DNA from: Bacteroidales bacterium
GTDB taxonomy: Bacteria; Bacteroidota; Bacteroidia; Bacteroidales; WCHB1-69
Length of the DNA: 64,000 nt
Direction: 5' to 3'
Assembly (NCBI GenBank): GCA_017554325.1
Contig: JAFZIP010000005.1
Span: 1-64,000 of the forward strand
Both the position numbers and the translations under genes were made by a program. This document shows, piece after piece, positions 18,883 through 28,096 of the stretch. Every line of letters begins with the position of its first letter. Position 1 is the stretch's first letter. The notes under the pieces were generated by a model. The model saw nothing but the letters and a program-made list of their open reading frames with translations, was not told where the DNA came from and searched no databases.

Positions 18883-20040
18883 ATGAACACTGAGAAACAG
18901 GACCGCTTCACAAGAATACTCAAAGTACTTTGGCGCAAGGTTAAGGAGTACACACAGATCAAGGAGGATACCGACTACGAAGCCACGGTGGATTCCATCT
19001 CCAAGAGTGTGGTGTTCCGCGGATTCAACGTGTGGATTCTGTTTTTCGCCATTATTGTGGCATCCGTGGGATTAAATGTGAACTCCACGGCAGTCATCAT
19101 CGGCGCGATGTTGATTTCACCGCTCATGGGACCTATCAACGGCGTGGGATTAGCCATCGGCACATTCGACGAACTTCTGCTGAGGAAATCCCTCAAGAAC
19201 CTGATTATTATGGTGCTTATCAGTCTGGCCGCCTCCACGCTATACTTCCTGATTTCCCCCATCAGCGATGCCCGTTCGGAATTGCTGGCGCGCACACAGC
19301 CCACCATTTTCGATGTTTTCATCGGCTTTTTCGGCGGGTTGGCGGGCATCTTGGCCACTTCGCGCAAGTCGCAGTCCATCACAGTCATCTCCGGCGTAGC
19401 CATTGCCACCGCCCTCATGCCGCCGCTCTGCACCGCCGGCTACGGCATTGCCACCGGCCAAATCTGGTACTTCCTCGGTGCCTTCTACCTGTTCTTCATC
19501 AATTCCTTCTTCATCGCCCTGGCCACCTTCGTTACTGTGCGCCTGCTGGGCTTCCCTCAGGCCCGTTATGTGGACGAGCAACGCCATAAGGCCGTGAAAC
19601 GCATCATCACCATCTTCACCATTATCGTACTGATACCCAGCATCTATTTGGCCATCGATGTTATCCGTGAGGCGGCTTTCAACACACAGAGCCTCAAATT
19701 CGTCAACGAAATCCAGAACAGCGAAATGCTGGCCGAGACGGAAATCATCAAATCCGAGCGCGAATATCACCACAGAAGCCAAACCATCACTCTGATTCTG
19801 TTCGGGCAGCAACTGGACGAAGCGCAGGTTTACCACTTGCAGAACATCCTGCACAACGAATACGGATTGAAGAAGACCAATCTGGTAATCAAACAGTCAT
19901 CCGGCAAACCCATTGACGTCAAGCAGCAGAACGAACTCATTGAGGAGCTCTTCGACAAAAAAGATGAGACTATCCGCCAACAGGACTCCATCATCCACGA
20001 GCTGCGCCGGCAACTGGAAGAAACCGCGAATACGGATTGA
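18883..20040 (+). CDS. DUF389 family membrane protein
   Basis: 385 residues. About six transmembrane helices in residues 50-265 contain the DUF389 pattern NSTAVIIGAMLISPLMGPI, followed by GVAIATALMPPLCTAGYG. A soluble, partly coiled-coil C-terminal tail of about 120 residues follows. The family is widespread and uncharacterised; function unknown. Starts 13 bp after hisS, so probably on the same transcript. ATG 18883 is preferred over 18853, which overlaps hisS. Confidence 0.85.
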   Translation: MNTEKQDRFTRILKVLWRKVKEYTQIKEDTDYEATVDSISKSVVFRGFNVWILFFAIIVASVGLNVNSTAVIIGAMLISPLMGPINGVGLAIGTFDELLLRKSLKNLIIMVLISLAASTLYFLISPISDARSELLARTQPTIFDVFIGFFGGLAGILATSRKSQSITVISGVAIATALMPPLCTAGYGIATGQIWYFLGAFYLFFINSFFIALATFVTVRLLGFPQARYVDEQRHKAVKRIITIFTIIVLIPSIYLAIDVIREAAFNTQSLKFVNEIQNSEMLAETEIIKSEREYHHRSQTITLILFGQQLDEAQVYHLQNILHNEYGLKKTNLVIKQSSGKPIDVKQQNELIEELFDKKDETIRQQDSIIHELRRQLEETANTD

Positions 20041-20049
20041 TTTTTTTTG

Positions 20050-20057
20050 TACTTTTG
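20050..20057 (+). promoter_or_regulatory. -7 element TACTTTTG for the threonine dehydrogenase gene
   Basis: TACTTTTGCACG is located 9 bp after the DUF389 stop and 38 bp before ATG 20096. Confidence 0.65.
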
Positions 20058-20095
20058 CACGTTTTTTTTACAAGGACAATCTAACTCTTAATACA

Positions 20096-21049
20096 ATGAA
20101 AAAGATTTTAGTTATTGGTGCTTGTGGACAAATCGGTTCCGAACTTACACCTGCCTTACGTAAACAATACGGCACTGACAATGTAGTGGCCGCAGACATG
20201 ATTTACCCCCTGAAAGGAGAACTGGCCGAGGCCGGACCATCCTGCAAGATTGATGCAACCAACGCACAGGACATCGCCGACGCTGTGAAGAAATACAACA
20301 TCGACGCCATCTACAACCTCGCGGCCATCCTTTCCGCCAAGGCCGAGGCCAATCCCATGCTGGGTTGGAACGTGGGCGTGGGTGCCCTCATCAACTGCCT
20401 GGAGGTTTCCCGCGAGATGGGATGCTCGCTGTTCACCCCGAGTTCCATCGGAGCATTTGGCCCTGACACCCCGCACGACATGACTCCCCAAGACACCATC
20501 CAACGCCCCAAGACCATATACGGTGTGACCAAGGTTACAGGCGAGTTGCTGAGCGACTACTACTTCAAACGCTTCGGCGTAGATACCCGCTCAGTGCGTT
20601 TCCCGGGTCTGATTTCCAACGTCACACTGCCTGGCGGCGGCACCACCGACTACGCTGTGGAGATTTACTACGCAGCTGTCAAGGGTGAAAAATTCACCTG
20701 CCCCATCGCCAAGGGCACCTTCATGGACATGATGTACATGCCCGACGCACTCAAGGCAGCCATGGACCTCATGGAAGCCGACCCGAGCAAGCTCGTGCAC
20801 CGCAACAGCTTCAACATCACCGCCATGAGCTTCGAGCCGGAGATGATCTATAACGAAATCAAGAAGCACATTCCCGAGTTCCAGATGGAATATCAGTATG
20901 ACGAACTCCGCCAAAGCATCGCCGATTCCTGGCCGAACCAGATGGACGACCACTGCGCCCGCGAGGAATGGGGATTCAAACCCATGTATGACTTGGCTTC
21001 CATGACGGAGGATATGCTGAAAGTGCTGGGAGAAAAGTTTAGAGTTTAG
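20096..21049 (+). CDS. SDR-type L-threonine 3-dehydrogenase (NAD-dependent epimerase/dehydratase family)
   Basis: 317 residues. Rossmann motif GACGQIG near the N terminus, then Ser (TPSSIGAFGP) and YGVTK as the catalytic Ser/Tyr/Lys. GGGTTDYAVEIYYAA and DMMYMPDAL are typical of the short-chain threonine dehydrogenases, which oxidise L-threonine to 2-amino-3-ketobutyrate. No 2-amino-3-ketobutyrate CoA ligase (kbl) is adjacent. The stop codon lies inside a TTTAGAG heptamer repeat (codons AGA GTT TAG). A general sugar epimerase is the alternative but less likely. Confidence 0.8.
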   Translation: MKKILVIGACGQIGSELTPALRKQYGTDNVVAADMIYPLKGELAEAGPSCKIDATNAQDIADAVKKYNIDAIYNLAAILSAKAEANPMLGWNVGVGALINCLEVSREMGCSLFTPSSIGAFGPDTPHDMTPQDTIQRPKTIYGVTKVTGELLSDYYFKRFGVDTRSVRFPGLISNVTLPGGGTTDYAVEIYYAAVKGEKFTCPIAKGTFMDMMYMPDALKAAMDLMEADPSKLVHRNSFNITAMSFEPEMIYNEIKKHIPEFQMEYQYDELRQSIADSWPNQMDDHCAREEWGFKPMYDLASMTEDMLKVLGEKFRV

Positions 21050-21087
21050 AGATAACTGTTAATAGTTGAGATTTTAAATACAACGAT

Positions 21088-22248
21088 ATGATATATTTAG
21101 ACAATTCCGCTACTTCATTTCCGAAACCCAAAGAGGTTTACGATTTCATGGACAATTTTTATCGCGTGCACGGTGTGAGCCCGGGGCGCGCTGGCTACGA
21201 TGCCGGTATCGAGACCGGTGAGCTGCTGACCGACACCCGCCGTCTTCTGGCCCAACTCTTCAATGGAGGTGCCAAAGTTGACGAGCGTCGTTTGACCTTC
21301 AGTTACAACGCCACCGATTCCCTGAACATCCTGATCCAGGGTCTTGCGCAAAAGGGCATGCATGTCATCACCACCATGCTGGAGCACAACTCCGTGTTGC
21401 GTCCGCTCTACTGTCTGGAACAAGCTGGCGTCATCGAGGTCACTTACCTGCCTTTCGACGAGGCCGGTTATGTACATCCCGACGATTTCAAGAAGGCCAT
21501 CAAGCCGAACACCAAGATGGTGGTTTGCACGCAGTGTTCCAACGTCATCGGTACCGTGCAACCCATCAAGGAAATTGGCAAAGTCTGCAAAGAAAACGGC
21601 CTGATTTTCGTGGTTGACGGCAGCCAAGGTGCCGGAGCCGTGGAGATGAACATGCTGGAATACGGTGTTGACGCTTACGCTTTCACGGGCCACAAGTGCC
21701 TGATGGGCCCCACCGGCATCGGCGGTTCCTACGTGGCTGAGGGCGTGGAAGTTCGCCAGACCCGCTTCGGCGGCACGGGCGTGCGTTCAGCCGTGCGAAC
21801 CCACCTCGATGAATATCCTTACCGACTGGAAGCCGGCACCATGAACATGCTCGGCATCAGCGGTCTGTACAGAGGCGTGAAGTGGATTGAGGAAAAAGGT
21901 ATCCAGAACATCCACGATCAGGAGATGAAACTGTGGAAGAAACTCCGCGATGGCCTCAGAGAAATCGAAGGTGTGACCGTTTATTGCGCCACCACCGTTG
22001 AGAACCAGAACCCTGTGCTCTCCATCAACGTCAAGGGTTTCGAGGCCATGGACGTGGGCACCATGCTGGATGTGGATTACGACATCGCCTGCCGTACCGG
22101 TTTGCAATGCGCTCCGCTGGTACACGAGCGCATCGGCACCCTGCCCGTAGATGGCACCGTGCGTCTGAGTATCGGCGCCTTCAACACGGAGGAAGAAATC
22201 GACACCTGCATCAACGCTGTCAAGGAAATCGCCTCCTTGAAGAATTAA
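21088..22248 (+). CDS. Class V aminotransferase, cysteine desulfurase-like family
   Basis: 386 residues; PLP-dependent fold type I. Starts with IYLDNSATSFPKP, has the PLP lysine in AFTGHKCLMGPTGIGG (about residue 205) and FVVDGSQGAG before it. A CRTGLQCAP motif near residue 335 holds the likely catalytic Cys. This matches the stand-alone cysteine desulfurase family rather than IscS/SufS. Sulfur acceptor unknown; no suf/isc genes nearby. Lies 38 bp after the threonine dehydrogenase gene. Confidence 0.85.
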   Translation: MIYLDNSATSFPKPKEVYDFMDNFYRVHGVSPGRAGYDAGIETGELLTDTRRLLAQLFNGGAKVDERRLTFSYNATDSLNILIQGLAQKGMHVITTMLEHNSVLRPLYCLEQAGVIEVTYLPFDEAGYVHPDDFKKAIKPNTKMVVCTQCSNVIGTVQPIKEIGKVCKENGLIFVVDGSQGAGAVEMNMLEYGVDAYAFTGHKCLMGPTGIGGSYVAEGVEVRQTRFGGTGVRSAVRTHLDEYPYRLEAGTMNMLGISGLYRGVKWIEEKGIQNIHDQEMKLWKKLRDGLREIEGVTVYCATTVENQNPVLSINVKGFEAMDVGTMLDVDYDIACRTGLQCAPLVHERIGTLPVDGTVRLSIGAFNTEEEIDTCINAVKEIASLKN

Positions 22249-22259
22249 CGTGATATCCG

Positions 22260-22293
22260 ATTGTATGGACGAATGATTATTCGTCCATACAAT
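22260..22293. promoter_or_regulatory. Perfect 15-bp inverted repeat with 4-nt loop
   Basis: Arms ATTGTATGGACGAAT (22260-22274) and ATTCGTCCATACAAT (22279-22293) are exact reverse complements around GATT. No U-run follows, so a standard terminator is unlikely. It could be an operator or an RNA hairpin in the leader of the EamA gene: it overlaps an upstream candidate ATG at 22292, which is why I favour 22301 as the start. Confidence 0.7.
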
Positions 22294-22300
22294 GCGCAAT

Positions 22301-23236
22301 ATGTCTCACAACACCAACAATCGAAAATGGGTCGGGCATCTGGCCGCGTTGGGAGTGTATGTCATCTTCGGCATCAACCCCAACTGCTCCAAGGCCGTTG
22401 TTCCACAATATTTATCCCCTGAAGTTTTCACCGCCGTACGCATGTTATTTGGTACGGCGGCTTTTTGGTTACTGGACTGGCTGGTTTCCATGCGTACACC
22501 CAAGGCTGAACGCGTCCATGTGAACAGGCGCGACATGCGCGTGTTCCTCTGGGGCGGCATTGTGCTAGCGGGCACGCTCATCGCCTTTTCGGAGGCGTTC
22601 CGCTACACCTCGCCCTGCTACGTTTCACTGGTGTCGGCCACCAGCCCGCTCATTGTGATGCTCATGGCCGCCGCATTCCTTAAGGAGCCCATATCGGTGC
22701 GCAAGTCGCTCGGCGTGTTCATCGGCATCGGCGGCGCACTGATGGTGGTGCTATTCTCATGGGGCAGCGATGCCAATGCTACGGCCCTGGGACTGTTGCT
22801 CTGCCTGATCAACATTCTGTTCTACGCCGGCTATCTCGTGCTCACACGCAACGTGTCGCAGCGACACAGCCCCATTACCATGATGAAGTGGATATTCCTG
22901 TACGGAAGTATTGTTGTCGTGCCCATGGGAATTCCCTTCTTCTCGCGCGAAAGCTGTCCGCTGTTCTTCGGGGCAGCTACACCTTTCGCATATATCAGCC
23001 TTTTTGTGGTATTGATATTCGCCACGGTGGCCTCCTACTTCCTGTTACCAATAGCCTTGCGCCACATCCGCCCCACCACGGTGAGCATGTACAGCAACCT
23101 GCAACCACTGGTCACCGCTTGCGCGGCCATCGCTTTAGGGCAAGACATCTTCACTTGGAACAAGCCCGTGGCGTTGGCACTAATCTTGATAGGAGTTTAC
23201 TTAGTAACTACGAGCAGGGCCAAAAGCGATAAGTGA
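22301..23236 (+). CDS. EamA/DMT-family transporter
   Basis: About 311 residues with ten hydrophobic helices in two EamA repeats (about residues 15-140 and 160-300). The first half has FGINPNCSKAVVPQYLSP and SLVSATSPLIVMLMA; the second ends ALALILIGVYLVTTS. The family exports metabolites such as amino acids; substrate unknown. An upstream in-frame ATG (22292) is possible but is part of the hairpin. The gene ends before an imperfect inverted repeat (ATTCCGC 23249-23255 and GCGGAAT 23272-23278) and a bidirectional terminator. Confidence 0.85.
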   Translation: MSHNTNNRKWVGHLAALGVYVIFGINPNCSKAVVPQYLSPEVFTAVRMLFGTAAFWLLDWLVSMRTPKAERVHVNRRDMRVFLWGGIVLAGTLIAFSEAFRYTSPCYVSLVSATSPLIVMLMAAAFLKEPISVRKSLGVFIGIGGALMVVLFSWGSDANATALGLLLCLINILFYAGYLVLTRNVSQRHSPITMMKWIFLYGSIVVVPMGIPFFSRESCPLFFGAATPFAYISLFVVLIFATVASYFLLPIALRHIRPTTVSMYSNLQPLVTACAAIALGQDIFTWNKPVALALILIGVYLVTTSRAKSDK

Positions 23237-23296
23237 AATAATAATGGGATTCCGCTGCTCACTACGTTCGCGCGGAATGGTGCAATACAACGAAAA

Positions 23297-23322
23297 AAAA
23301 GGACCGATTAATCGGTCCTTTT
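23297..23322. terminator. Bidirectional terminator between the EamA gene and tRNA-Val
   Basis: GGACCGATTAATCGGTCC (23301-23318) is a perfect palindrome flanked by A-run and T-run, so it can stop transcripts from both sides. Confidence 0.85.
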
Positions 23323-23325
23323 TTG

Positions 23326-23399
23326 TGGGTTGTATAGGAGTTGAACCTATGACCTCTGCCGTGTGAAAGCAGCGCTCTAAACCACTGAGCTAACAACCC
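23326..23399 (-). tRNA. tRNA-Val (anticodon CAC)
   Basis: On the minus strand, acceptor arms GGGTTGT and ACAACCC, D-arm (AGCTCAGTGGTTTAGAGCG), anticodon loop TTCACAC between CTGCT and GGCAG-type stem strands, and T-arm with GGTTCAACTCC. CCA is not encoded. A TATTTTTG -7 element is at 23414-23421. Confidence 0.93.
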
Positions 23400-23413
23400 T
23401 TGATTTGAGGCCG

Positions 23414-23421
23414 CAAAAATA
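23414..23421 (-). promoter_or_regulatory. -7 element TATTTTTG for tRNA-Val
   Basis: Reverse complement TATTTTTGCGG, 15 bp upstream of the tRNA 5' end. Confidence 0.6.
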
Positions 23422-23578
23422 CACTTTTTTTTGAATAACCAACCATTAAAAAAAATAATTTTCAAATATGTAAAATTAATGCATTAACATGTGAATAACA
23501 TTCGAAAAAAATGTATTTTCGCAAAGTTTTAAACTTTAAAGCGATGCGGACGATGCAAGAACAGTCCAATATCCAATT

Positions 23579-23839
23579 ATGAAAAAGAAACTACTACTTC
23601 TCACTGCAGCTGCAGCTCTTGTGTTATGCATTTGTTCATGCGAGAAAACCCGTACTTGCACTTGCAGAACCGAAACATGGACAGAACGCAATGGGGCCAC
23701 TTCCAACTACATTTCATCTATCTCCTTTGTGGATGTGACAGGTAGGGATCATTGTTCCAGCCTGGACATCAATCAGTGCGAATACGGTGGCAGTTACCCC
23801 AACAACTACACCAGCTATTTCAGAGTCAAGTGCAATTAG
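23579..23839 (+). CDS. Small Cys-rich lipoprotein, 86 aa
   Basis: A Lys-rich start and Ala/Leu core lead to lipobox LCICSC; the lipidated Cys is about residue 21. The mature part contains KTRTCTCRTETW and more Cys residues (HCSS, NQCEY, KCN), suggesting disulfides. Similar short lipoproteins opening with CEK.CTC are familiar in Bacteroidota (impression, not checked). A weak -7-like TATTTTCG lies near 23513. Followed by a bidirectional terminator. Function unknown. Confidence 0.75.
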   Translation: MKKKLLLLTAAAALVLCICSCEKTRTCTCRTETWTERNGATSNYISSISFVDVTGRDHCSSLDINQCEYGGSYPNNYTSYFRVKCN

Positions 23840-23861
23840 CGGCAGTTTGATCTCAAACAAA

Positions 23862-23888
23862 AAAAGGCGACCGTTTTGGCCGCCTTTT
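23862..23888. terminator. Bidirectional terminator
   Basis: AAAAGGCGACC and GGCCGCCTTTT form a stem (one mismatch) around GTTTT, between the plus-strand lipoprotein and the minus-strand T9SS cargo gene. Confidence 0.8.
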
Positions 23889-23909
23889 CTGTTATTATCG
23901 AAATCCTAA

Positions 23910-25598
23910 TTATTTCTTGATGAATTTCGTGGTCACATTGCTCTTGCCGTCCGTCAAACGGAGGAAATAGAGTCCGGAAGCCATGTTGCTGACATTCACG
24001 CTGAAGCTGTTATTCTCAACATTCTGAACGGAAACCACCTTGCCATTGATGTCCACAACATAGCAACGGCTGGCCTGGAAGTTATCATTGTTCACCGTCA
24101 CGTTCATATAGTCAACAGCAGGATTGGGCGCGATGGTGACATCATTTTCAGACACATAGTTGTTGATACCTGTGCCGAAGTCATTCATGCTGCGAGGCAC
24201 GATATAGTATCTGTAATCAAGATAAGTGCTACCAATCTTGCTCGTGGAGAAATTGAAACCGACGATATTGGTCACACTTGTAGGAATATCCTGACCGATG
24301 GTGTTGGCATCCTGGAAATAGGGATAAACAGCTGCTGCGGTCAAGCCGTTTTGGGTGATTTCGTAGGTATTAAGCACGGCAAATTGACCTTGGGAAGTAA
24401 AGGAAACATTTTCCAATTTGATCAATTCAGCCTGATGCTGGATCATGAAATCCTGATCATTGAGTTGTGCCAGCGTGATAGTCATCGGGGTAACATCCTC
24501 GAACATGGAAACCAGTGTACCGTAAGCCTGCGTGGGTTTGAACTCAAGGAAGCCATAGTAGTTGGTCAGCGTGCCGTAGATGTTCTTCACCTTGTCGCCC
24601 ACATCCAGAGTGCCAAGATTATTGCCCGGATCGTAAACCAAAATGGCACCGGTTTCATCTTGCAACACTTTCTGGTTGTTGTAAGCGGCCACTGCCGTAA
24701 CCACCACCTCGCCCGTAAGTTTGTACTCAACAGAGGAAGCGTTGTTAACGGAAACATCCGTGAAATCCAATTTGGAACGCAAATCGGCAATAGTGGAGCA
24801 GTTGAACTCGGGAGCAACACCGTAGGTGAACACCACTGTATCAGGAGTGGCCATCACATTTCCAGCGGTATCGGCCACGTTGTTCACAATCAGGGTGTAG
24901 GTATTGCCTTCAACCAAAGCAGGGTTAACAGCCAGTGTCACCACGCGATCGTTCAACGAGGCAGAAGTAATTGCGATATTGTTGTCAAGAGAATAATTGG
25001 CAACGTTCTGTGCACTGGTGGCATCCAAAACTTCGCTGAAAGTCACAGAAAGGGCATTGTCCGATGGGTTAACGGATGCCACGAAAGGAGGCGTCACATC
25101 CGGACCGGCAGCCTCTGAGACGACTACCACATTGTCGAGGAAGAAGCGGCCATGACTGCTCACGAAGCTCTGGAACTTGATAGTCGTGGTTGAAGTTCCG
25201 CCAGTAAGCTGAAGCGAAAATGTGTTAAACTGAGTGCTACTCAAGCCACTGACGGTGTAGGGAATGTCATTCACATAAACAAACATACTCGTGTTATCGC
25301 CGTTCCACATCTTGGCATCAAAGGTCACCGTGAATTGGCCACCATTGGCAGAAAGGTCAAGTGTAGGAGTTTGGATATAGCCTGCGACTGATGAGGTGCC
25401 CAGTTTCACCTTGCCATTGCTCGGATACACCTTGTCACCAGTCCAGCCAGGAACCTGAGTGTAGTTGTCCAAATCATTAGTGATAGCGTAACCACTACTG
25501 TCTGTAATGCCGGAAAAATCCTCGCTGAGGACCACAGTTTGTGCGTTCAATCCTAAAACAGCGCACAAAATCAAACTTAAAAAGTAAACTTTTCTCAT
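23910..25598 (-). CDS. T9SS-exported multidomain protein with Ig-like and OB-like domains, 562 aa
   Basis: The signal peptide ends at GLNAQ. A jelly-roll 'choice-of-anchor' type segment (residues about 20-165, ending GRFFLDNVVVV) is followed by an SbsA/Big_5-type Ig domain (PPFVASVNPSDNALSVTFSE..., about 168-265). An OB-fold-like region comes next (YKLTGEVVVTAV, DETGAILVYD, about 275-470). The C-terminal type A sorting domain starts at ITIAPNPAVDYMNV and ends GLYFLRLTDGKSNVTTKFIKK-like with lysines. Such proteins are secreted through T9SS and attached to the surface. No catalytic motif seen; role unknown. Confidence 0.85.
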   Translation of the reverse strand: MRKVYFLSLILCAVLGLNAQTVVLSEDFSGITDSSGYAITNDLDNYTQVPGWTGDKVYPSNGKVKLGTSSVAGYIQTPTLDLSANGGQFTVTFDAKMWNGDNTSMFVYVNDIPYTVSGLSSTQFNTFSLQLTGGTSTTTIKFQSFVSSHGRFFLDNVVVVSEAAGPDVTPPFVASVNPSDNALSVTFSEVLDATSAQNVANYSLDNNIAITSASLNDRVVTLAVNPALVEGNTYTLIVNNVADTAGNVMATPDTVVFTYGVAPEFNCSTIADLRSKLDFTDVSVNNASSVEYKLTGEVVVTAVAAYNNQKVLQDETGAILVYDPGNNLGTLDVGDKVKNIYGTLTNYYGFLEFKPTQAYGTLVSMFEDVTPMTITLAQLNDQDFMIQHQAELIKLENVSFTSQGQFAVLNTYEITQNGLTAAAVYPYFQDANTIGQDIPTSVTNIVGFNFSTSKIGSTYLDYRYYIVPRSMNDFGTGINNYVSENDVTIAPNPAVDYMNVTVNNDNFQASRCYVVDINGKVVSVQNVENNSFSVNVSNMASGLYFLRLTDGKSNVTTKFIKK

Positions 25599-25645
25599 TG
25601 TTTTGATATTTAAAATTAACTATTAATTGTTAACAATGCAGCGTG

Positions 25646-25653
25646 CAAAAATA
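25646..25653 (-). promoter_or_regulatory. -7 element TATTTTTG for the T9SS cargo gene
   Basis: Reverse complement TATTTTTGCACG, 48 bp upstream of ATG 25598. Confidence 0.6.
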
Positions 25654-25745
25654 CAAAAAATCAAATACAATAAACTCCCAAATAAAATATTCATTACAAG
25701 CAATAATCAGCATTTTCTTTCGTTAAAACAAGCAAATCCCCATTT

Positions 25746-26666
25746 ATGAAAAAAACCGTTTACTTTCTCCTGCTATGGGCCGTTTTTCTCGCAGCCTCCT
25801 GCAAGCAACCCAATCTCACCCCCGCTTACATTCTAATCACCCCCGAGGACATCAACAACTGTGTGGATGTCAGCAACTTCAACGAAACGCATAGCACCTC
25901 GTATGACGAGGAACAGTTGTCGGCCTTCCAGCAGCACACCTTCACGCACGTGAACGTGTATGTGAACGGCAAAAATTTGGGCTGCTGGGAAGTACCCTGC
26001 AAAGTGCCCGTTCTGGACATGAACGGTGAAGACACCGCATCCGTCGTCATCCTGCCCGCCTTCCGCAAAACCGGTATGACAAATACGGTGATGGGCTACC
26101 CGTTCTTCAACGTCCTCTTGAAAAAAGTCTTGCTAAAGCCAGGAGAAACTTACCAATTTTCCGACGACCCGCTCAGCTTCAGATACACATCCTATTCAAG
26201 CTGCCCGTACTTGGAGACTTTCATCAACAGTTCCTCCTTCTCCACTACCGATACCACGCACAACATCACGTTCGTTCCTGACCATCACGATGGACGGAGT
26301 GTTGGGGTCATCTCCTTGACCACAGACGACTATTTCGACGTAGCCACCTCTTACATCAAACTACCCGCACGCAACTATTATGTCATGCTGGAGGTGACCT
26401 ACAAGATTGACGCAAATATGGAAGTGGGGCTGAAACTATCCACCGGACAATACTCCAACACCGTCCATTCTTTGGGCGGCATGTACGCCACTGACGGGGA
26501 ATGGAAGACCATCTATTTTGACCTCGCCAAGGTTATCAGCAGCTATCATTACACCGGCACTGAATGGACCACTGCGTCCATCGTTCTTACCGGCATCGGA
26601 GAAAAGAACAAGAACACCAACTTCTATATCGACAACATCAAAATCATCTACGAACCCAGCGTCTAA
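25746..26666 (+). CDS. Lipoprotein of unknown function, 306 aa
   Basis: Signal with lipobox LAASC (Cys about residue 19). The mature protein has a short N-terminal domain with NVYVNGKNLGCWEVPCKVPVL and FRKTGMTNTVMGYPFF motifs, then a jelly-roll-like C-terminal part (residues about 160-306) ending NTNFYIDNIKIIYEPSV, a common carbohydrate-binding-like pattern in Bacteroidota surface lipoproteins. I do not recognise a named family. The sugar transferase gene begins 8 bp after its stop, so it shares that transcript. Confidence 0.75.
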   Translation: MKKTVYFLLLWAVFLAASCKQPNLTPAYILITPEDINNCVDVSNFNETHSTSYDEEQLSAFQQHTFTHVNVYVNGKNLGCWEVPCKVPVLDMNGEDTASVVILPAFRKTGMTNTVMGYPFFNVLLKKVLLKPGETYQFSDDPLSFRYTSYSSCPYLETFINSSSFSTTDTTHNITFVPDHHDGRSVGVISLTTDDYFDVATSYIKLPARNYYVMLEVTYKIDANMEVGLKLSTGQYSNTVHSLGGMYATDGEWKTIYFDLAKVISSYHYTGTEWTTASIVLTGIGEKNKNTNFYIDNIKIIYEPSV

Positions 26667-26674
26667 ACTACCGC

Positions 26675-28096
26675 ATGAACAAGAAAGGACTAACCGCACT
26701 ATATCTTATTTTCGACATTTTAGCCGCCCTCCTCACATGGGTATGCTTTTATTTCTACAGAAAACACGTCGGTGAGCACTTGGACTTCTCCGGCATACTG
26801 CAAGCCGTCGGGCACGACCCCAAGTTCTTCTGGGGTATGTTACTATGTCCTGTCTATTGGGTGTTCTTACACGCCCTGTCCAACTACTATAACAAGATTT
26901 ACCGCAAATCCCGCCTATCTGAATTGGGCACCACTTTCGGCATCACCCTCATCGGTGCACTGATGTTTTTCTTCGTCTTCATCTTGGACGACATCGTCAC
27001 CAAGCCGCAAGACTACGTGCGATACATGATGTTCCTTTTCGCACTGCAGTTCATCCTCACGTACATCCCCCGCCTGATCATCACCACACGCATCAACCGC
27101 AAGATTCACAACGGAGAGATCGGTTTCAACACCATCATTGTGGGCTGCGACGAATTCGCATTGCAGGCCTACAACATGGTCATGAACCAGCACCCTGCGC
27201 CAGGTAACTTCCTGATTGGCTACGTCACAGTGGATTCCGACCATCAGGATGAGATGAAAGAAAAATTGCCCTGTCTGGGAGACATCAGCCATTTGGAAGA
27301 GATCATCAACCAGAGGCATATTGAGGAGCTGATTATCGCACTGCACAACGGACAGCGCAAATATCTAGAACAGATCATCGTGTTAGCCCGCGACAACCAC
27401 AATATTACCATCAGTATGCCTGCCAACATGCAAGATGTGCTGATGGGCAAGGTCAAGACCTCTTCGGTACTGTACGAACCGCTCATTTCCATTTCTCCGG
27501 AATATTTGCCCACATGGCAGCGCTTCGTCAAGCGCGGCATGGACATCTTGCTATCGCTCATTGCGCTGATACTCCTCTCGCCGCTTTATATCTTCCTCGC
27601 CATCAAAGTCAAAAAATCCTCGCCTGGACCTGTGTTCTACAAGCAAGAGCGCATCGGCTACCACGGCAAGCCATTCAACATCATCAAGTTCCGTTCGATG
27701 TACGTCAATGCCGAGGATGCCGGTCCGGCACTTTCCTCCAAGGAGGACGCCCGCATTACTCCGTTCGGCAAGTTCATGCGCCAATACAGGCTTGACGAAA
27801 CGCCCCAATTCTACAATGTGCTCATCGGGGACATGTCCTTAGTTGGCCCGCGCCCTGAACGCCAATTCTACATTGACCAGATTGTGGAACGCGCCCCCTA
27901 TTACCCTCTCCTGCTAGGCATTAAGCCCGGATTAACCTCTTGGGGACAGGTCAGGTTCGGCTACGCTGAGAACGTGGATGAGATGCTTGAACGCCTCCGC
28001 TGGGATATGCTCTACATTGAGAACATGTCGCTGCAGATGGACATCAAAATCCTCATCTACACGGTTTTGATTGTGCTGAAGAAGGAAGGGAAGTAA
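26675..28096 (+). CDS. Exopolysaccharide-initiating sugar-phosphate transferase (polyprenyl glycosylphosphotransferase)
   Basis: 473 residues. Four or five N-terminal transmembrane helices (to about residue 140) are followed by a CoA-binding-like nucleotide-sugar domain (NTIIVGCDEFALQAYN...). A further helix precedes the C-terminal bacterial sugar transferase domain: KRGMDILLSLIALILLSPLYI, SPGPVFYKQERIGYHGKPF, KFRSMYVNAE, DETPQFYNVLIGDMSLVGPRPE and KPGLTSWGQVRFGY. The family transfers a hexose-1-phosphate to undecaprenyl phosphate at the inner membrane to start capsule or EPS repeat synthesis. ATG 26675 is chosen because the longer frame overlaps the upstream lipoprotein. The 3' flank has heptamer repeats. 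Confidence 0.93.
   Translation: MNKKGLTALYLIFDILAALLTWVCFYFYRKHVGEHLDFSGILQAVGHDPKFFWGMLLCPVYWVFLHALSNYYNKIYRKSRLSELGTTFGITLIGALMFFFVFILDDIVTKPQDYVRYMMFLFALQFILTYIPRLIITTRINRKIHNGEIGFNTIIVGCDEFALQAYNMVMNQHPAPGNFLIGYVTVDSDHQDEMKEKLPCLGDISHLEEIINQRHIEELIIALHNGQRKYLEQIIVLARDNHNITISMPANMQDVLMGKVKTSSVLYEPLISISPEYLPTWQRFVKRGMDILLSLIALILLSPLYIFLAIKVKKSSPGPVFYKQERIGYHGKPFNIIKFRSMYVNAEDAGPALSSKEDARITPFGKFMRQYRLDETPQFYNVLIGDMSLVGPRPERQFYIDQIVERAPYYPLLLGIKPGLTSWGQVRFGYAENVDEMLERLRWDMLYIENMSLQMDIKILIYTVLIVLKKEGK

Noticed and set aside
23249..23278. ATTCCGC...GCGGAAT inverted repeat as an attachment site
   Set aside because: Only a 7-bp arm with a 16-nt loop and no integrase or element boundary; more likely a degenerate hairpin near the terminator.
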